This document shows, piece after piece, positions 51,731 through 61,792 of a DNA stretch of 64,000 bases. The DNA is from JANQQC01 sp965262255 (GTDB lineage Bacteria > Pseudomonadota > Alphaproteobacteria > Caulobacterales > Hyphomonadaceae). A model generated the notes under the pieces. It made no database searches and was not told the origin of the DNA. It was given only the letters and a program-made list of their open reading frames with translations. Both the position numbers and the translations under genes were made by a program. The stretch covers positions 1,240,001-1,304,000 of the forward strand of contig OZ253505.1 of NCBI GenBank assembly GCA_965262255.1, in the 5' to 3' direction. Position 1 is the first letter of the stretch; every line of letters starts with the position of its first letter.

Positions 51731-54430
51731 ATGTCCTCAATCGACAGTTTCAATTCCCGACGTTCCTTAAAGATAGGCGAAAATTCTTATACCTATTTTT
51801 CTCTTGAGGCCGCCGCTGATAATGGCCTCGGCGACATTTCACGGCTTCCTGCGTCATTGAAAATCTTACTCGAAAACATGTTACGTTTTGAAGACGGAAA
51901 AAGCGTAACACGGGAAGATATTGTCGCATTCAAGAAGTGGCTCGATTGTACCGGCACTTTGGCCCATGAGATAGCCTACCGGCCTGCCAGAGTATTGATG
52001 CAGGATTTCACTGGCGTTCCTGCCGTCGTCGATTTGGCAGCTATGCGCGATGCTGCACAAAAATTGGGAGCAGATGCTCAAACCATCAACCCGCAAGTAC
52101 CTGTCGATTTGGTAATTGATCATTCCGTTATGGTCGATCATTTTGCTGGCCCTGACTCCTTTAAGCGCAATGTTGAACGCGAGTACGAACGGAACCAAGA
52201 ACGCTATGAATTTTTGCGATGGGGGGCAAAAGCATTTGAAAACTTTAGAGTTGTTCCGCCTGGAACCGGAATTTGTCATCAAGTTAATTTGGAATACCTC
52301 GCACAAACAGTTTGGACAAAGCAACAAAACGGAGAGACGGTAGCGTATCCCGATACTTGTGTTGGGACTGATAGCCACACTACCATGATCAACGGTCTTG
52401 CAGTTCTTGGCTGGGGAGTAGGAGGGATTGAAGCAGAAGCCGCCATGCTCGGGCAACCTGTCTCCATGTTGATTCCCGATGTTGTTGGTTTCAAATTGAC
52501 GGGTTCTTTACCGGAGGGGGCGACAGCCACTGACTTAGTTTTAACGGTCGTTGACATGCTTCGACAAAAGGGGGTTGTAGGTAAGTTTGTTGAATTTTTC
52601 GGAGCAGGATTAGCCAATTTAACACTTGAAGATGAAGCCACGATTTCAAATATGGCCCCCGAATACGGTGCAACTTGCGGATTCTTCCCAGTTGACGAAG
52701 AAACACTCGATTACTTACGAAATACCGGTCGGGAATCAGAACAAGTCGCTCTAGTCGAGGCGTATGCTAAAGCGCAAGGTTACTGGCGCCCCGACATGTC
52801 AGATCCAATTTTTACCGATACGCTTGAATTAGATCTTGGAAATGTCACGCCATCAATTGCCGGTCCGAAACGGCCCCAAGATAGGATTGTACTCAGTGAT
52901 GCGAAGTCAGCATTTAAGAATACTTTAGAAGAATATTCAAAATCAACAGACACCTCCTTACACCCTTCATACGGTGTACCAACTCATACTGTAGACGGAG
53001 AAGACTACGAAATTCATGACGGGGCAGTAGTGATTGCAGCGATTACGTCATGTACGAACACATCAAATCCGTCTGTTTTGATTGGTGCTGGATTACTGGC
53101 GCGAAACGCCAGATTACGCGGACTGACACGAAAGCCATGGGTCAAAACATCCCTTGCTCCTGGTAGCCAAGTTGTCACCGATTATCTAAAACGCGCTGGT
53201 CTTCAAGACGACCTTGATGCGCTAGGCTTTAATCTGGTAGGGTATGGTTGTACAACTTGTATCGGGAACTCCGGTCCTCTTCACCCAGCCATATCTAAAA
53301 CTATTCACGATAACGATCTCGTTGCATGTTCTGTACTGTCTGGAAACCGTAATTTTGAGGGACGTATCGGGCAAGATATAAGGGCAAACTACCTCGCATC
53401 ACCGCCTTTAGTGGTCGCTTATGCAATAGCAGGTTCAATGCATGTTGATCTGGTGAACGAATCTCTCGGCAAAGACCTTGAGGGTAACGACGTTTATCTG
53501 CGCGACCTTTGGCCAACAAATGACGAGATTCGTGCCGTAATGCGTGATGCTGTGACTCCGGAAATGTTTGTTTCGCGCTATGCCGACGTATTTAAGGGCG
53601 ACGAATATTGGCAAGACATTAAAGTTTCTGGCGGACAAACTTATGATTGGCCTATGCAATCAACTTATGTTCGCAACCCGCCTTATTTTGAAAACATGGA
53701 GCTTGAACCGAAAGAACTAACCGACATTGAAAACGCGAACATACTAGGACTATTCGGCGACTCGATCACTACTGATCACATCTCTCCTGCGGGTACAATT
53801 AAGGTCAGTAGCCCTGCGGGGCAGTATCTGCAGAGTCATCAAGTTCGCGTTAATGAATTCAATTCTTACGGTTCAAGGCGCGGCAATCACGAAGTCATGA
53901 TGCGCGGAACTTTTGCAAATATTCGTATCAAAAATGAAATGGTTCCCGGCACTGAAGGCGGTATAACCGTTCACGCTCCGACAGGGGAGGAGTTACCGAT
54001 ATACAACGTTGCGCAACGCTATACTTCTGATGGTGTGCCACTAGTTGTTTTCGCGGGAGATCAATACGGGACTGGCTCTTCGCGTGACTGGGCAGCTAAG
54101 GGAACAATTCTATTGGGGGTTAGAGCCGTTGTCGCGGGGTCGTTTGAACGGATTCATCGCTCTAACCTGATTGGTATGGGAGTATTACCTCTACAGTTTG
54201 AAGGTGGTCAAAGTTGGAAGAACCTTGGTCTAGAAGGTTCGGAGCAAGTCGGTATTACAGGTGTCGCTGCGATCGAACCCCGCCAAGTATTAGAAATTTC
54301 GATAACAAGAAAAGACGGCACTCAAGTCAGTGTAAATACGAGAGTCAGGATTGATACAGAGAACGAACTGGAATATTTTCGTAATGGAGGTATTCTGAAT
54401 TATGTACTCCGTAACTTGGCACGAAGCTGA
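51731..54430 (+). CDS. acnA: Aconitate hydratase A
   Basis: This 899-residue TCA-cycle enzyme isomerises citrate to isocitrate. The iron-sulfur cluster cysteines lie in ITSCTNTSNP and GCTTCIGNSGPL, and the active-site segments are GDSITTDHISPAG and YGTGSSRDWAAKG, all intact. Length fits the monomeric IRP/AcnA type. It starts just after TAAAGGATATACTAG. Confidence 0.97.
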   Translation: MSSIDSFNSRRSLKIGENSYTYFSLEAAADNGLGDISRLPASLKILLENMLRFEDGKSVTREDIVAFKKWLDCTGTLAHEIAYRPARVLMQDFTGVPAVVDLAAMRDAAQKLGADAQTINPQVPVDLVIDHSVMVDHFAGPDSFKRNVEREYERNQERYEFLRWGAKAFENFRVVPPGTGICHQVNLEYLAQTVWTKQQNGETVAYPDTCVGTDSHTTMINGLAVLGWGVGGIEAEAAMLGQPVSMLIPDVVGFKLTGSLPEGATATDLVLTVVDMLRQKGVVGKFVEFFGAGLANLTLEDEATISNMAPEYGATCGFFPVDEETLDYLRNTGRESEQVALVEAYAKAQGYWRPDMSDPIFTDTLELDLGNVTPSIAGPKRPQDRIVLSDAKSAFKNTLEEYSKSTDTSLHPSYGVPTHTVDGEDYEIHDGAVVIAAITSCTNTSNPSVLIGAGLLARNARLRGLTRKPWVKTSLAPGSQVVTDYLKRAGLQDDLDALGFNLVGYGCTTCIGNSGPLHPAISKTIHDNDLVACSVLSGNRNFEGRIGQDIRANYLASPPLVVAYAIAGSMHVDLVNESLGKDLEGNDVYLRDLWPTNDEIRAVMRDAVTPEMFVSRYADVFKGDEYWQDIKVSGGQTYDWPMQSTYVRNPPYFENMELEPKELTDIENANILGLFGDSITTDHISPAGTIKVSSPAGQYLQSHQVRVNEFNSYGSRRGNHEVMMRGTFANIRIKNEMVPGTEGGITVHAPTGEELPIYNVAQRYTSDGVPLVVFAGDQYGTGSSRDWAAKGTILLGVRAVVAGSFERIHRSNLIGMGVLPLQFEGGQSWKNLGLEGSEQVGITGVAAIEPRQVLEISITRKDGTQVSVNTRVRIDTENELEYFRNGGILNYVLRNLARS

Positions 54431-54477
54431 TCGGGCTGTTTCAGTTACGGAAGCTGTAATGACTCAAAGGGTTCAAC

Positions 54478-57400
54478 ATGAAGCTGAAGTTCAAGGTTCA
54501 AGACTATCAATCGAATGCTGTCAACGCAGTTGTTGATTGTTTCGCGGGTCAACCGAAGTTCTCTGGCCATGATTATTCTATTGAACGCGGTACTTCGAGA
54601 GGTATGGACTTTGAAACTGGCGTGAGAAATCATGAAGTTGTTCTGACCGATCTAGATCTATTAAGAAACATTCAGGAGGTTCAAAAGCGACAGGGATTGT
54701 CTCCTTCACGATCACTCAGCGCGTTTTCTTCATTTGACTCTAAAGGTCAGCACAAGGCCTTGAAAGACGGCTATAAGCCCGGATCTCCAATCAACCTCGA
54801 CATTGAGATGGAGACAGGAACAGGAAAAACTTATTGCTACATAAAAACCATGTTCGAAATGTATCAGCGGTTTGGCTGGTCTAAATATATCGTTATCGTG
54901 CCAAGTATCGCAATCCGGGAGGGGGTACATAAATCTTTTGAGATTACCGCCGACCATTTTGCTGAAACCTATAGCGGTCAACGTGCTAAGTGCTTCATCT
55001 ATAGCTCCAAACCAAGTGAACTTAGCAATCTTGAGGAGTTTTCCACTGGTGCTGGCATCAACGTAATGATAATAAACATTCAAGCATTCAATGCCAGGGG
55101 GGCTGAGAACAGGCGGATCTATGAAGAACTGGATAATTTTCAATCTCGTAGACCGATTGACATGATTCGTGCGAACAAACCAGTTCTCATTCTGGATGAA
55201 CCCCAAAAAATGGAAGGTCGGGCAACTCTCGAAGCTCTACCGAAGTTTGATCCACTGATGATTCTGAGGTATTCCGCGACACATCGTACGCAACACTTAA
55301 AAGTACACAGATTGGACGCTGTTGATGCTTACAACAAAAAGTTAGTCAAAAAAATTGCTGTTCGTGGCATTCAAACGAAGAATTTAACCGGCACCGACGA
55401 GTATCTTTATCTAGAGAACATAGAAACATCTCCAGACGCTCCTTTGGCCCGAATGGATATGGAAGTTAAGCTCAGATCCGGTGAAATCAAACGTGAGATA
55501 AGACGCCTTAGTTATGGTGACGATCTTTACGAGAAATCTGGAGGCCTAGATCAATATCGTGGATATAAAATTAATCAGATTGATGCCGCCCAAGACATTG
55601 TAGAGTTTTCTAACGGTAAAAGGTTTTTCTCTGGCGATGTACAAGGAGACGTGAATGAGTATCAAGTCAGGAGAATACAGATCCGGGAGACCATAAGAGC
55701 GCACTTCGAACGCGAAAAAGAGCTTTACTCCGACAAAATCAAGGTGCTTTCCTTGTTTTTCATTGACGAAGTTAAAAAGTATCGCGACTATAGCCGCGAA
55801 GATCAGAAGGGGGAGTACGCGCGGATATTTGAAGAGGAATATGAGTTATTAAAGAAAGAGTACTTGTCTCAACTCGATCTGAAAAATGATGGATATGCCC
55901 GTTATGTCGACGGAATTGACCCTGCGAAAACTCATAATGGATATTTCGCTATTGATAAGAAAAAGCGAATGGTCGATCCAAGTACAAGGAAGTCAGGCGA
56001 ACAGAAAGGTTTATCTGATGATAAATCAGCGTACGACCTAATTCTAAAGGATAAAGAACGTCTGCTCTCATTTGATGAACACACACGATTTATATTCTCT
56101 CACTCAGCTCTAAGAGAGGGTTGGGACAATCCTAACGTGTTTACGATGTGTATGCTAAAACATAGTGATAGTACAATATCTCGCCGACAAGAAGTCGGAC
56201 GCGGTCTTCGCATATCTGTTAATCAGAACGGAGAGCGAATTGATGCGAAAGAACTTGTCCATCAGGTAAACGTTTTGACAGTCGTCGCCAGCGAGAGTTA
56301 CGAAAGCTTCGTTAAAGGACTTCAAACAGAAATATACGAGACACTTTCGTCGCGACCTCGGAAGGCAAACAAAGAGTATTTTAAAGGCAGACAGATAAAA
56401 GTCGACGGTAAAAAAATTACGATTACAGAACAAATGGCTACTGATATTACCTATTATTTAATTTTTAACTGCTACGTTGACCGTACGGAGAATATCACTG
56501 ACAAGTATCACCAAGATAAAGATGAAGGTATCCGTCCGGCTTTACCTGAGGAAATAGATTGTTATAGAGATCAAATTTTTGAACTAGTTGATGGGGTGTT
56601 TGACGATAGGCAGTTAGAAAAAGGGGTAAATGGACGAAGAATTAAGACAAATCACATAAATCCAAAGAACTTTCATAAGAAAGAATTTAAGGAACTTTGG
56701 AAGCGGATCAATAGAAAGGCTATTTACCAAGTTGACTTTGATTCCGATGAGTTAGTTCGTAATGCTGTAAGAAAGTTAGACAACGAACTACAAATCCCTG
56801 CCGTTATGTATCACGTGCAACGCGGAGAACAAACTGCTGAGGTTACAGATCAAAAGTTAAGAGACGGTAAGGGCTTCGAGGGAACTAGCACAGTCACTGA
56901 AACAGGTAAGGGTTTCCGAACCCACGTGACCTATGATTTAGTTGGAAAAATTGCGAAAAACACTAGGCTTACTCGAAAAACGGTTGCTAACATTTTGATG
57001 AAAATTGCTAAGCCAAAATTTGACCAGTTTCAAACAAATCCTGAGTATTTCATTTCCGAAGTTTCTCGAATTATCATAGAGCAAAAGGCCAGTACTGTTC
57101 TAGAAAAGCTTCATTACAATGCGACCTCAGAACGTTACGAACAGGATATTTTCTACGGAGCAGCGTTAGGGGTCAACTTTGTCAAAACGACCAACAAACT
57201 AAAGAAACACATTTATGATTATTGTGAAGTCGACTCTAAGGTTGAGGGAAGGTTCGTTGACGATCTAGATTGTAGCGAAGAAATAATTGTTTATGCTAAA
57301 CTTCCCCGAGGATTTCTAATTCCAACGCCTGTAGGTGACTACAATCCAGACTGGGCAATTTCGTTCAAGAACGGAACGGTAGCTCATTTGTACTTCCTCG

Positions 57401-57600
57401 CAGAAACCAAAGGATCCATGTCAAGTCTACAACTTCGAGGAGTAGAAAAAGCAAAAGTCAAATGTGCACAGAAATTTTTTGATGAATTAAACAAACACAT
57501 AGACTCAGATAAGGTGAGGTACGATGTTGTTGATAGTTATGATTCATTAATAAATATTGTGAAAGATTTAGTGCCAAAAAGGCAAAATCTTCAGCAATAG
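54478..57600 (+). CDS. Type III restriction-modification endonuclease/helicase subunit Res
   Basis: This 1040-residue protein has the helicase motif I METGTGKTY (residues about 111-118), the DEPQ box LDEPQKMEGRA (Asp near residue 240), later SATHRTQ, ALREGWDNPNVFTMC (motif V-like) and ISRRQEVGRGLRI (motif VI near 565). The nuclease PD-(D/E)XK-like end contains DYNPDWAI and FLAETKG (about 955-978). The reading frame is intact. Type III Res needs Mod subunits to bind DNA and cut. It faces the mod array, with 22 bp between its stop and that of mod 1, and sits 47 bp after acnA. Confidence 0.93.
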   Translation: MKLKFKVQDYQSNAVNAVVDCFAGQPKFSGHDYSIERGTSRGMDFETGVRNHEVVLTDLDLLRNIQEVQKRQGLSPSRSLSAFSSFDSKGQHKALKDGYKPGSPINLDIEMETGTGKTYCYIKTMFEMYQRFGWSKYIVIVPSIAIREGVHKSFEITADHFAETYSGQRAKCFIYSSKPSELSNLEEFSTGAGINVMIINIQAFNARGAENRRIYEELDNFQSRRPIDMIRANKPVLILDEPQKMEGRATLEALPKFDPLMILRYSATHRTQHLKVHRLDAVDAYNKKLVKKIAVRGIQTKNLTGTDEYLYLENIETSPDAPLARMDMEVKLRSGEIKREIRRLSYGDDLYEKSGGLDQYRGYKINQIDAAQDIVEFSNGKRFFSGDVQGDVNEYQVRRIQIRETIRAHFEREKELYSDKIKVLSLFFIDEVKKYRDYSREDQKGEYARIFEEEYELLKKEYLSQLDLKNDGYARYVDGIDPAKTHNGYFAIDKKKRMVDPSTRKSGEQKGLSDDKSAYDLILKDKERLLSFDEHTRFIFSHSALREGWDNPNVFTMCMLKHSDSTISRRQEVGRGLRISVNQNGERIDAKELVHQVNVLTVVASESYESFVKGLQTEIYETLSSRPRKANKEYFKGRQIKVDGKKITITEQMATDITYYLIFNCYVDRTENITDKYHQDKDEGIRPALPEEIDCYRDQIFELVDGVFDDRQLEKGVNGRRIKTNHINPKNFHKKEFKELWKRINRKAIYQVDFDSDELVRNAVRKLDNELQIPAVMYHVQRGEQTAEVTDQKLRDGKGFEGTSTVTETGKGFRTHVTYDLVGKIAKNTRLTRKTVANILMKIAKPKFDQFQTNPEYFISEVSRIIIEQKASTVLEKLHYNATSERYEQDIFYGAALGVNFVKTTNKLKKHIYDYCEVDSKVEGRFVDDLDCSEEIIVYAKLPRGFLIPTPVGDYNPDWAISFKNGTVAHLYFLAETKGSMSSLQLRGVEKAKVKCAQKFFDELNKHIDSDKVRYDVVDSYDSLINIVKDLVPKRQNLQQ

Positions 57601-57622
57601 AAATTAGGAATGTAGTTTGCCA

Positions 57623-59504
57623 CTACAACATTGACAGTTTATCTACGGAATATTTTTGTCTAAGATATTCGACAGTATTGGTCATAGCTGCGTCGTTTTT
57701 GAATAACGACTGCCTGAACACGATTCTGTCTGGTTTCATCTGAACGATTTCGTCAAGTAATTCTGTCGTTATTTCTCCTTTTAGACAAGCAACAAGTCTA
57801 ATCGGTTTGCTTCCGACTACATAGATTTCGGCTCCACCTTCGTCGCGTCTTACGATTGGCAGTGTTAGCTCAATTCCTTCGTCACAAATGATTTGAAAAA
57901 GGATATCCTCGTTGTCTGTTCGATCAGGTTTGACGGTCTCAACCAATGTTGGAAGTAACTCTTGAGTAGTATTCTCTGGAGTATAAAATGTGTCTTCCAT
58001 GTTGGAAGTGTCTACCTGGAACACTCTGAATCCATAATCTTGGAAACTAAATTTCTTTATCTCTTCTTCTAATATAGTCGCAGATCTCCTTATTCTATCC
58101 AATGTTACATCCGAAATCTTAGAGTAACCTGCTTTATATGCGTGTGAATCGGGACTGGTCTTTTCATCTAGCTGCACTAGGATGAAACTTACTCCAATAG
58201 ATTTTTCTGCCGAATATTTCATTACAGCCTGAGCAGTTGTCCCAGAACCAGCGAAGAAATCCAGCACGACATCTCCATGCTGAACATTTGCTACATGTAT
58301 AATGCGCTCAATTAGTGAAACTGGCTTGGGGTTATCAAACAGTCCTTGATCATCGAATAGTTTTTTGAGTTCACGACGACCCGTGGAATTATGACCCACT
58401 TCCTCATGAGTCCATATAGTGACCGGCGTGATTCCGTCCTTAACATCTTTCAGAAACCTTTTAACCGTGGGAACTCGATCACCATTCTCTCCAAACCATA
58501 TTCGATTCTCTGATATCATCTCCTTGAGCGATTCTTCCGAGCAAGTCCAGCATCTTCCAGGAGGTGGATAAACCTCTCTTCCAGAGGGAGTTGTAATCTT
58601 GTAATAATACTTCTCGGTAAACGTTTTCACAGACAGATCACCTCCTAGCCATACTCCTCGGGGATCGCTGTCAGGATTCTTATACCGAGCATTGTGCTTT
58701 TCAGTGCGCGGGAGTAACTGAGGAAACCACTTCAACTTGTTCCTTGCGTACACTAAAATATAGTCATGAGTATCGCTAAACCATTTAGCATCATTAGCCG
58801 GAGCGAACTTCTTCTCCCATATAATGTCTGCAACGAAATTCGGTTCTCCAAAAATCTCGTCACACATTTTACGCAGATTGTGAACTTCTCCGTTATCAAT
58901 ACTGATGAAGATAACTCCATCATCTCGTAGCAGAGAGTGCGCGACTTTCAATCGAGAGTACATCATGCTCAGCCAGTCTGAGTGGAATCTACCGTTGGAC
59001 TCTAGATTCGCGACAAGTTTGTGACCTGTCTCTGAGACTTGTTCCGTATTCAGATGATAGTCTTCGGCAGTCTGGTGAAAATTGTCCCGGTAAATGAAAT
59101 CCTTACCAGTATTGTATGGTGGATCAATATAGATAAGTTTTACTTTCGCCAAATAGCTTCTCTGAAGAAGCTTCATAGCAATCAAGTTGTCTCCTTCTAT
59201 GACGATATTCTTCGTGTCGTCAAAGTTTTTGCTCTTGCTACGAATAGGACGCAACGTATAGGTTGTTGACCTATTCGCAGTCGCTAATGCTTCTCGCTTT
59301 CCCGGCCAATTAAGTCTGTATTGTTCTACCCCCCCCCATCCAATTTTCAACAGACAGCTCCTGCTTTAGCAAATCGAAGTCTACTACAGGCAAAGAACGT
59401 CCATTTTCATTTTTTCCTTCCGTGACACAGTTTGGAAACATTTCGGCAAGCCTCAGTATATTCTCTATTGCCTTTTCAGGGCTTTTCATAGGTTGGTTTT
59501 TCAT
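57623..59504 (-). CDS. Type III methyltransferase Mod, copy 1 (split by G9 tract)
   Basis: The main part (to 59350, 575 residues from an internal start) is a beta-class adenine-N6 methyltransferase: motif IV IYIDPPYNTGKDF near residue 75 and motif I DFFAGSGTTAQAV near 368, with a target-recognition segment between. The N-terminal 55-60 residues (from MKNQPMKSPEKAIENI at 59504 to ELSVENWMGGG) sit in another frame, split from the rest by a G9 tract at 59329-59337. With 8 or 11 G the frames join to give the standard Mod N-terminus followed by VEQYRLNWPGKREA. With 9 G the gene is out of phase. It is the copy nearest res. Confidence 0.88.
59329..59337 (-). repeat. G9 tract in mod copy 1 (C9 on + strand)
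   Basis: Nine identical bases at the junction of the N-terminal segment and the catalytic part. One fewer or two more would restore the frame. Confidence 0.88.
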
Positions 59505-59668
59505 AGTTTGTACTCTGCTGAATATCATAGAGGTCGTCTCTCTAAACTATAGCCTCTTGGCGACGAACTTCCTATTATACCTCGCTATTCGCACAATAAT
59601 CCAAAGGTTAGGCGACTAGCCGGCATCGTAAACATATCCAACTGAGAGTCCACCACGAATTTTATCCA

Positions 59669-59703
59669 ACGTTTATAGATATACGTTTATAGATATACGT
59701 TTA
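59669..59703. repeat. 14-bp tandem repeat upstream of mod copy 1
   Basis: ACGTTTATAGATAT occurs twice in tandem (59669-59682, 59683-59696), followed by a 7-base partial copy. It lies about 165-200 bp upstream of the copy 1 start, between it and the copy 2 stop, so it could alter the promoter distance if its number varies. Confidence 0.6.
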
Positions 59704-59727
59704 GTGTTACTAGCCTAAGACCGGGTA

Positions 59728-61639
59728 CTAAAGCAACGAGATTTCGACTTTTGGTGCCTTTTGTTTGAAATATTCTGAAGTATTTGTAAGGTCTGCGTCA
59801 CTCTTAAACAATGAATGACTAAATACTACTTTCTCCGAAGATAATTGAATAACGGCATCTAGAAATTCTGTTGTCAGGGTTCCCTCAAAACAAGCAACCA
59901 GCTTAGCCGAGGTTCCGCCGACAACAAAAACATCAACACCCTGTACTGGTTTGCGTTCTATTGGTAACGTCAGTTCTACTCCACTGTCGCAAAGCACTTG
60001 AAACAGTAAATCTTCCATATCTGTTCGGTCAGCCTTTATGGTTTCGACGAGGCTCGGTAATATTTCTTGAGTGATGCTTTCGACACTGTAATAGTTGTCA
60101 ACGAGGTTAGACGTGTCGATTTTGAATGACCTGAATCCGAAATCATGAAAACCGAATTTGGTGTGCGCTTGCTCAACTTTCTGGCCTGCCCTTTTTATTC
60201 GTTCAACCGTGATATCGGAAATCTTATCGTAACCCGCTTTATTAGCGTGAGAATCTAGATTGGCAAACTCACCAAGCTGAGTAAGAATGAAGTTAACTTT
60301 CATGTTTTGTTTTGCCGAATACTCCATCACGGCTTGTGCTGTCGTCCCCGAACCTGCGAAAAAATCTAGAACAATATCGCCGGGTTGAACATTGGCTATA
60401 AAGATAATGTGTTCGATTAGCGACACTGGCTTTGGGTTATCAAACAACCCTTGCCCATCAAATAAGTCCTTGAGTTCACGGCGACCATCAGTGTTATATC
60501 CGTATCTGACTTCACTTTTGTCCTTTGAATCATTTTCCTTGTCACTCCAAATTGTAACGGGAGTTACTCCAGACTTGACCTCGGACAAGAATCTCTTAAT
60601 CGTCGGAACGTTGGAACCATCTTTTCCAAACCATATACGATTGTCTTTTCTCTTTTCCTCAAACGTTTCCTTTGAATAACGCCAACAAAGACCACCGGGT
60701 GGAGAAACTTCTTTGCCTGAAGGCGTAACTACGATGTAGTCATATTGCTCCGAATACGTTTTTGCAGACATGTCTCCAGCCATCCATGGCCCGCGAGGAT
60801 CATTGTCGGGATTTTTGTAGGCTTCTAGTTGCTTTGCAGTACGAGGGAGCAATCGCGGCGACCATCTGTCGCTATTCTTGGCGTACACCAGAATATAGTC
60901 GTGTGTGTCGCTTATATGTTCAGCGTCATTCGATGGCGCAGGTTTCTTCCGCCAAATGATATCTGCAACGAAATTTGGTTCTCCATAAATTTCGTCGCAA
61001 ATCTTTCTCAAATTATGTGCCTCGCCGTTATCAATACTAATGAAGATGACACCGTCCTCTCGAAGAAGGTTACGGGCAACCTTTAATCGGGGGTACATCA
61101 TGCTCAGCCAGTCAGAGTGAAAACGCCCCTTTGTTTCAGGGTTCGCTACTAATCTTTCTCCCAATTCAGAAATTTGTTGCGACGTTGTTTTGTAGTCCTC
61201 AATTTTTGTGCAAAATTTATCGCGATAAACAAAGTCCTTTCCTGTGTTGTAGGGCGGATCAATGTAAATGAGTTTAATTTTAGATTGATAACTTCGTTGT
61301 AGGAGTTTCAACGCTTCGAGGTTGTCGCCTTCAATGAACAAATTCTCCGTAGTATCGAAGTTTTTGCTTGCATCGCGACAGGGTCTTAGTGTCTTGGTTA
61401 TTGAAGTCTTGGCCGCTCTCTCCGCCTCTCGTTTACCCGGCCAATCTAGCCTATAACGCTCTACCCCCCCCCTCAAAAATATCTTCATACAGTTCTTGGC
61501 GTAGTCCATCAAAATCAATCATTCGCCGAACACATCCTTTGTTATCCATCGATTCTGTCACACAGTTTGGGAAGAGTTCCGCGATACGTTCAATATTGCC
61601 CTTAACCATATTGGAACTGCGCATTTCGAGCTTTCTCAT
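59728..61639 (-). CDS. Type III methyltransferase Mod, copy 2 (split by G9 tract)
   Basis: The N-terminal part starts at 61639 (MRKLEMRSSNMVKGNIERIA) and runs to YEDIFEGGG at the G9 tract 61464-61472. The catalytic part (frame from 61518) has KLIYIDPPYNTGKDFVYRDK and VLDFFAGSGTTAQAV. The segment between the motifs diverges most from copies 1 and 3 (for example IIWRKKPAPSNDAEHISDTH, and an insertion DKENDSKDKSEVRYGYNT), suggesting a different recognition sequence. With 9 G the two parts are out of phase; 8 or 11 G would join them as EGGVERYRLDWPGKREA. Confidence 0.88.
61464..61472 (-). repeat. G9 tract in mod copy 2 (C9 on + strand)
   Basis: Nine identical bases at the same codon position as in the other copies. 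The upstream frame reads FEGGGRAL and stops within a few codons; the downstream frame would read GGVERYRLDW. Confidence 0.88.
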
Positions 61640-61792
61640 AATTTTCTCCGATTTGTGATGAAACGAAATAACTCTTAATGTTATAGGAGATACGTAAGGT
61701 TCCAGTCAACCATCGCAATTTAAGGCAAAACAAACACCGTTAGTCGGAAATAGCCCGTTTGAAAAATTCCAGAGTTACGATGTCAAAAACAG

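Noticed and set aside
59310..59528. Treating the N-terminal mod pieces as separate small genes
   Set aside because: They match the known Mod N-terminus and join the catalytic frame when the G tract has 8 or 11 bases.
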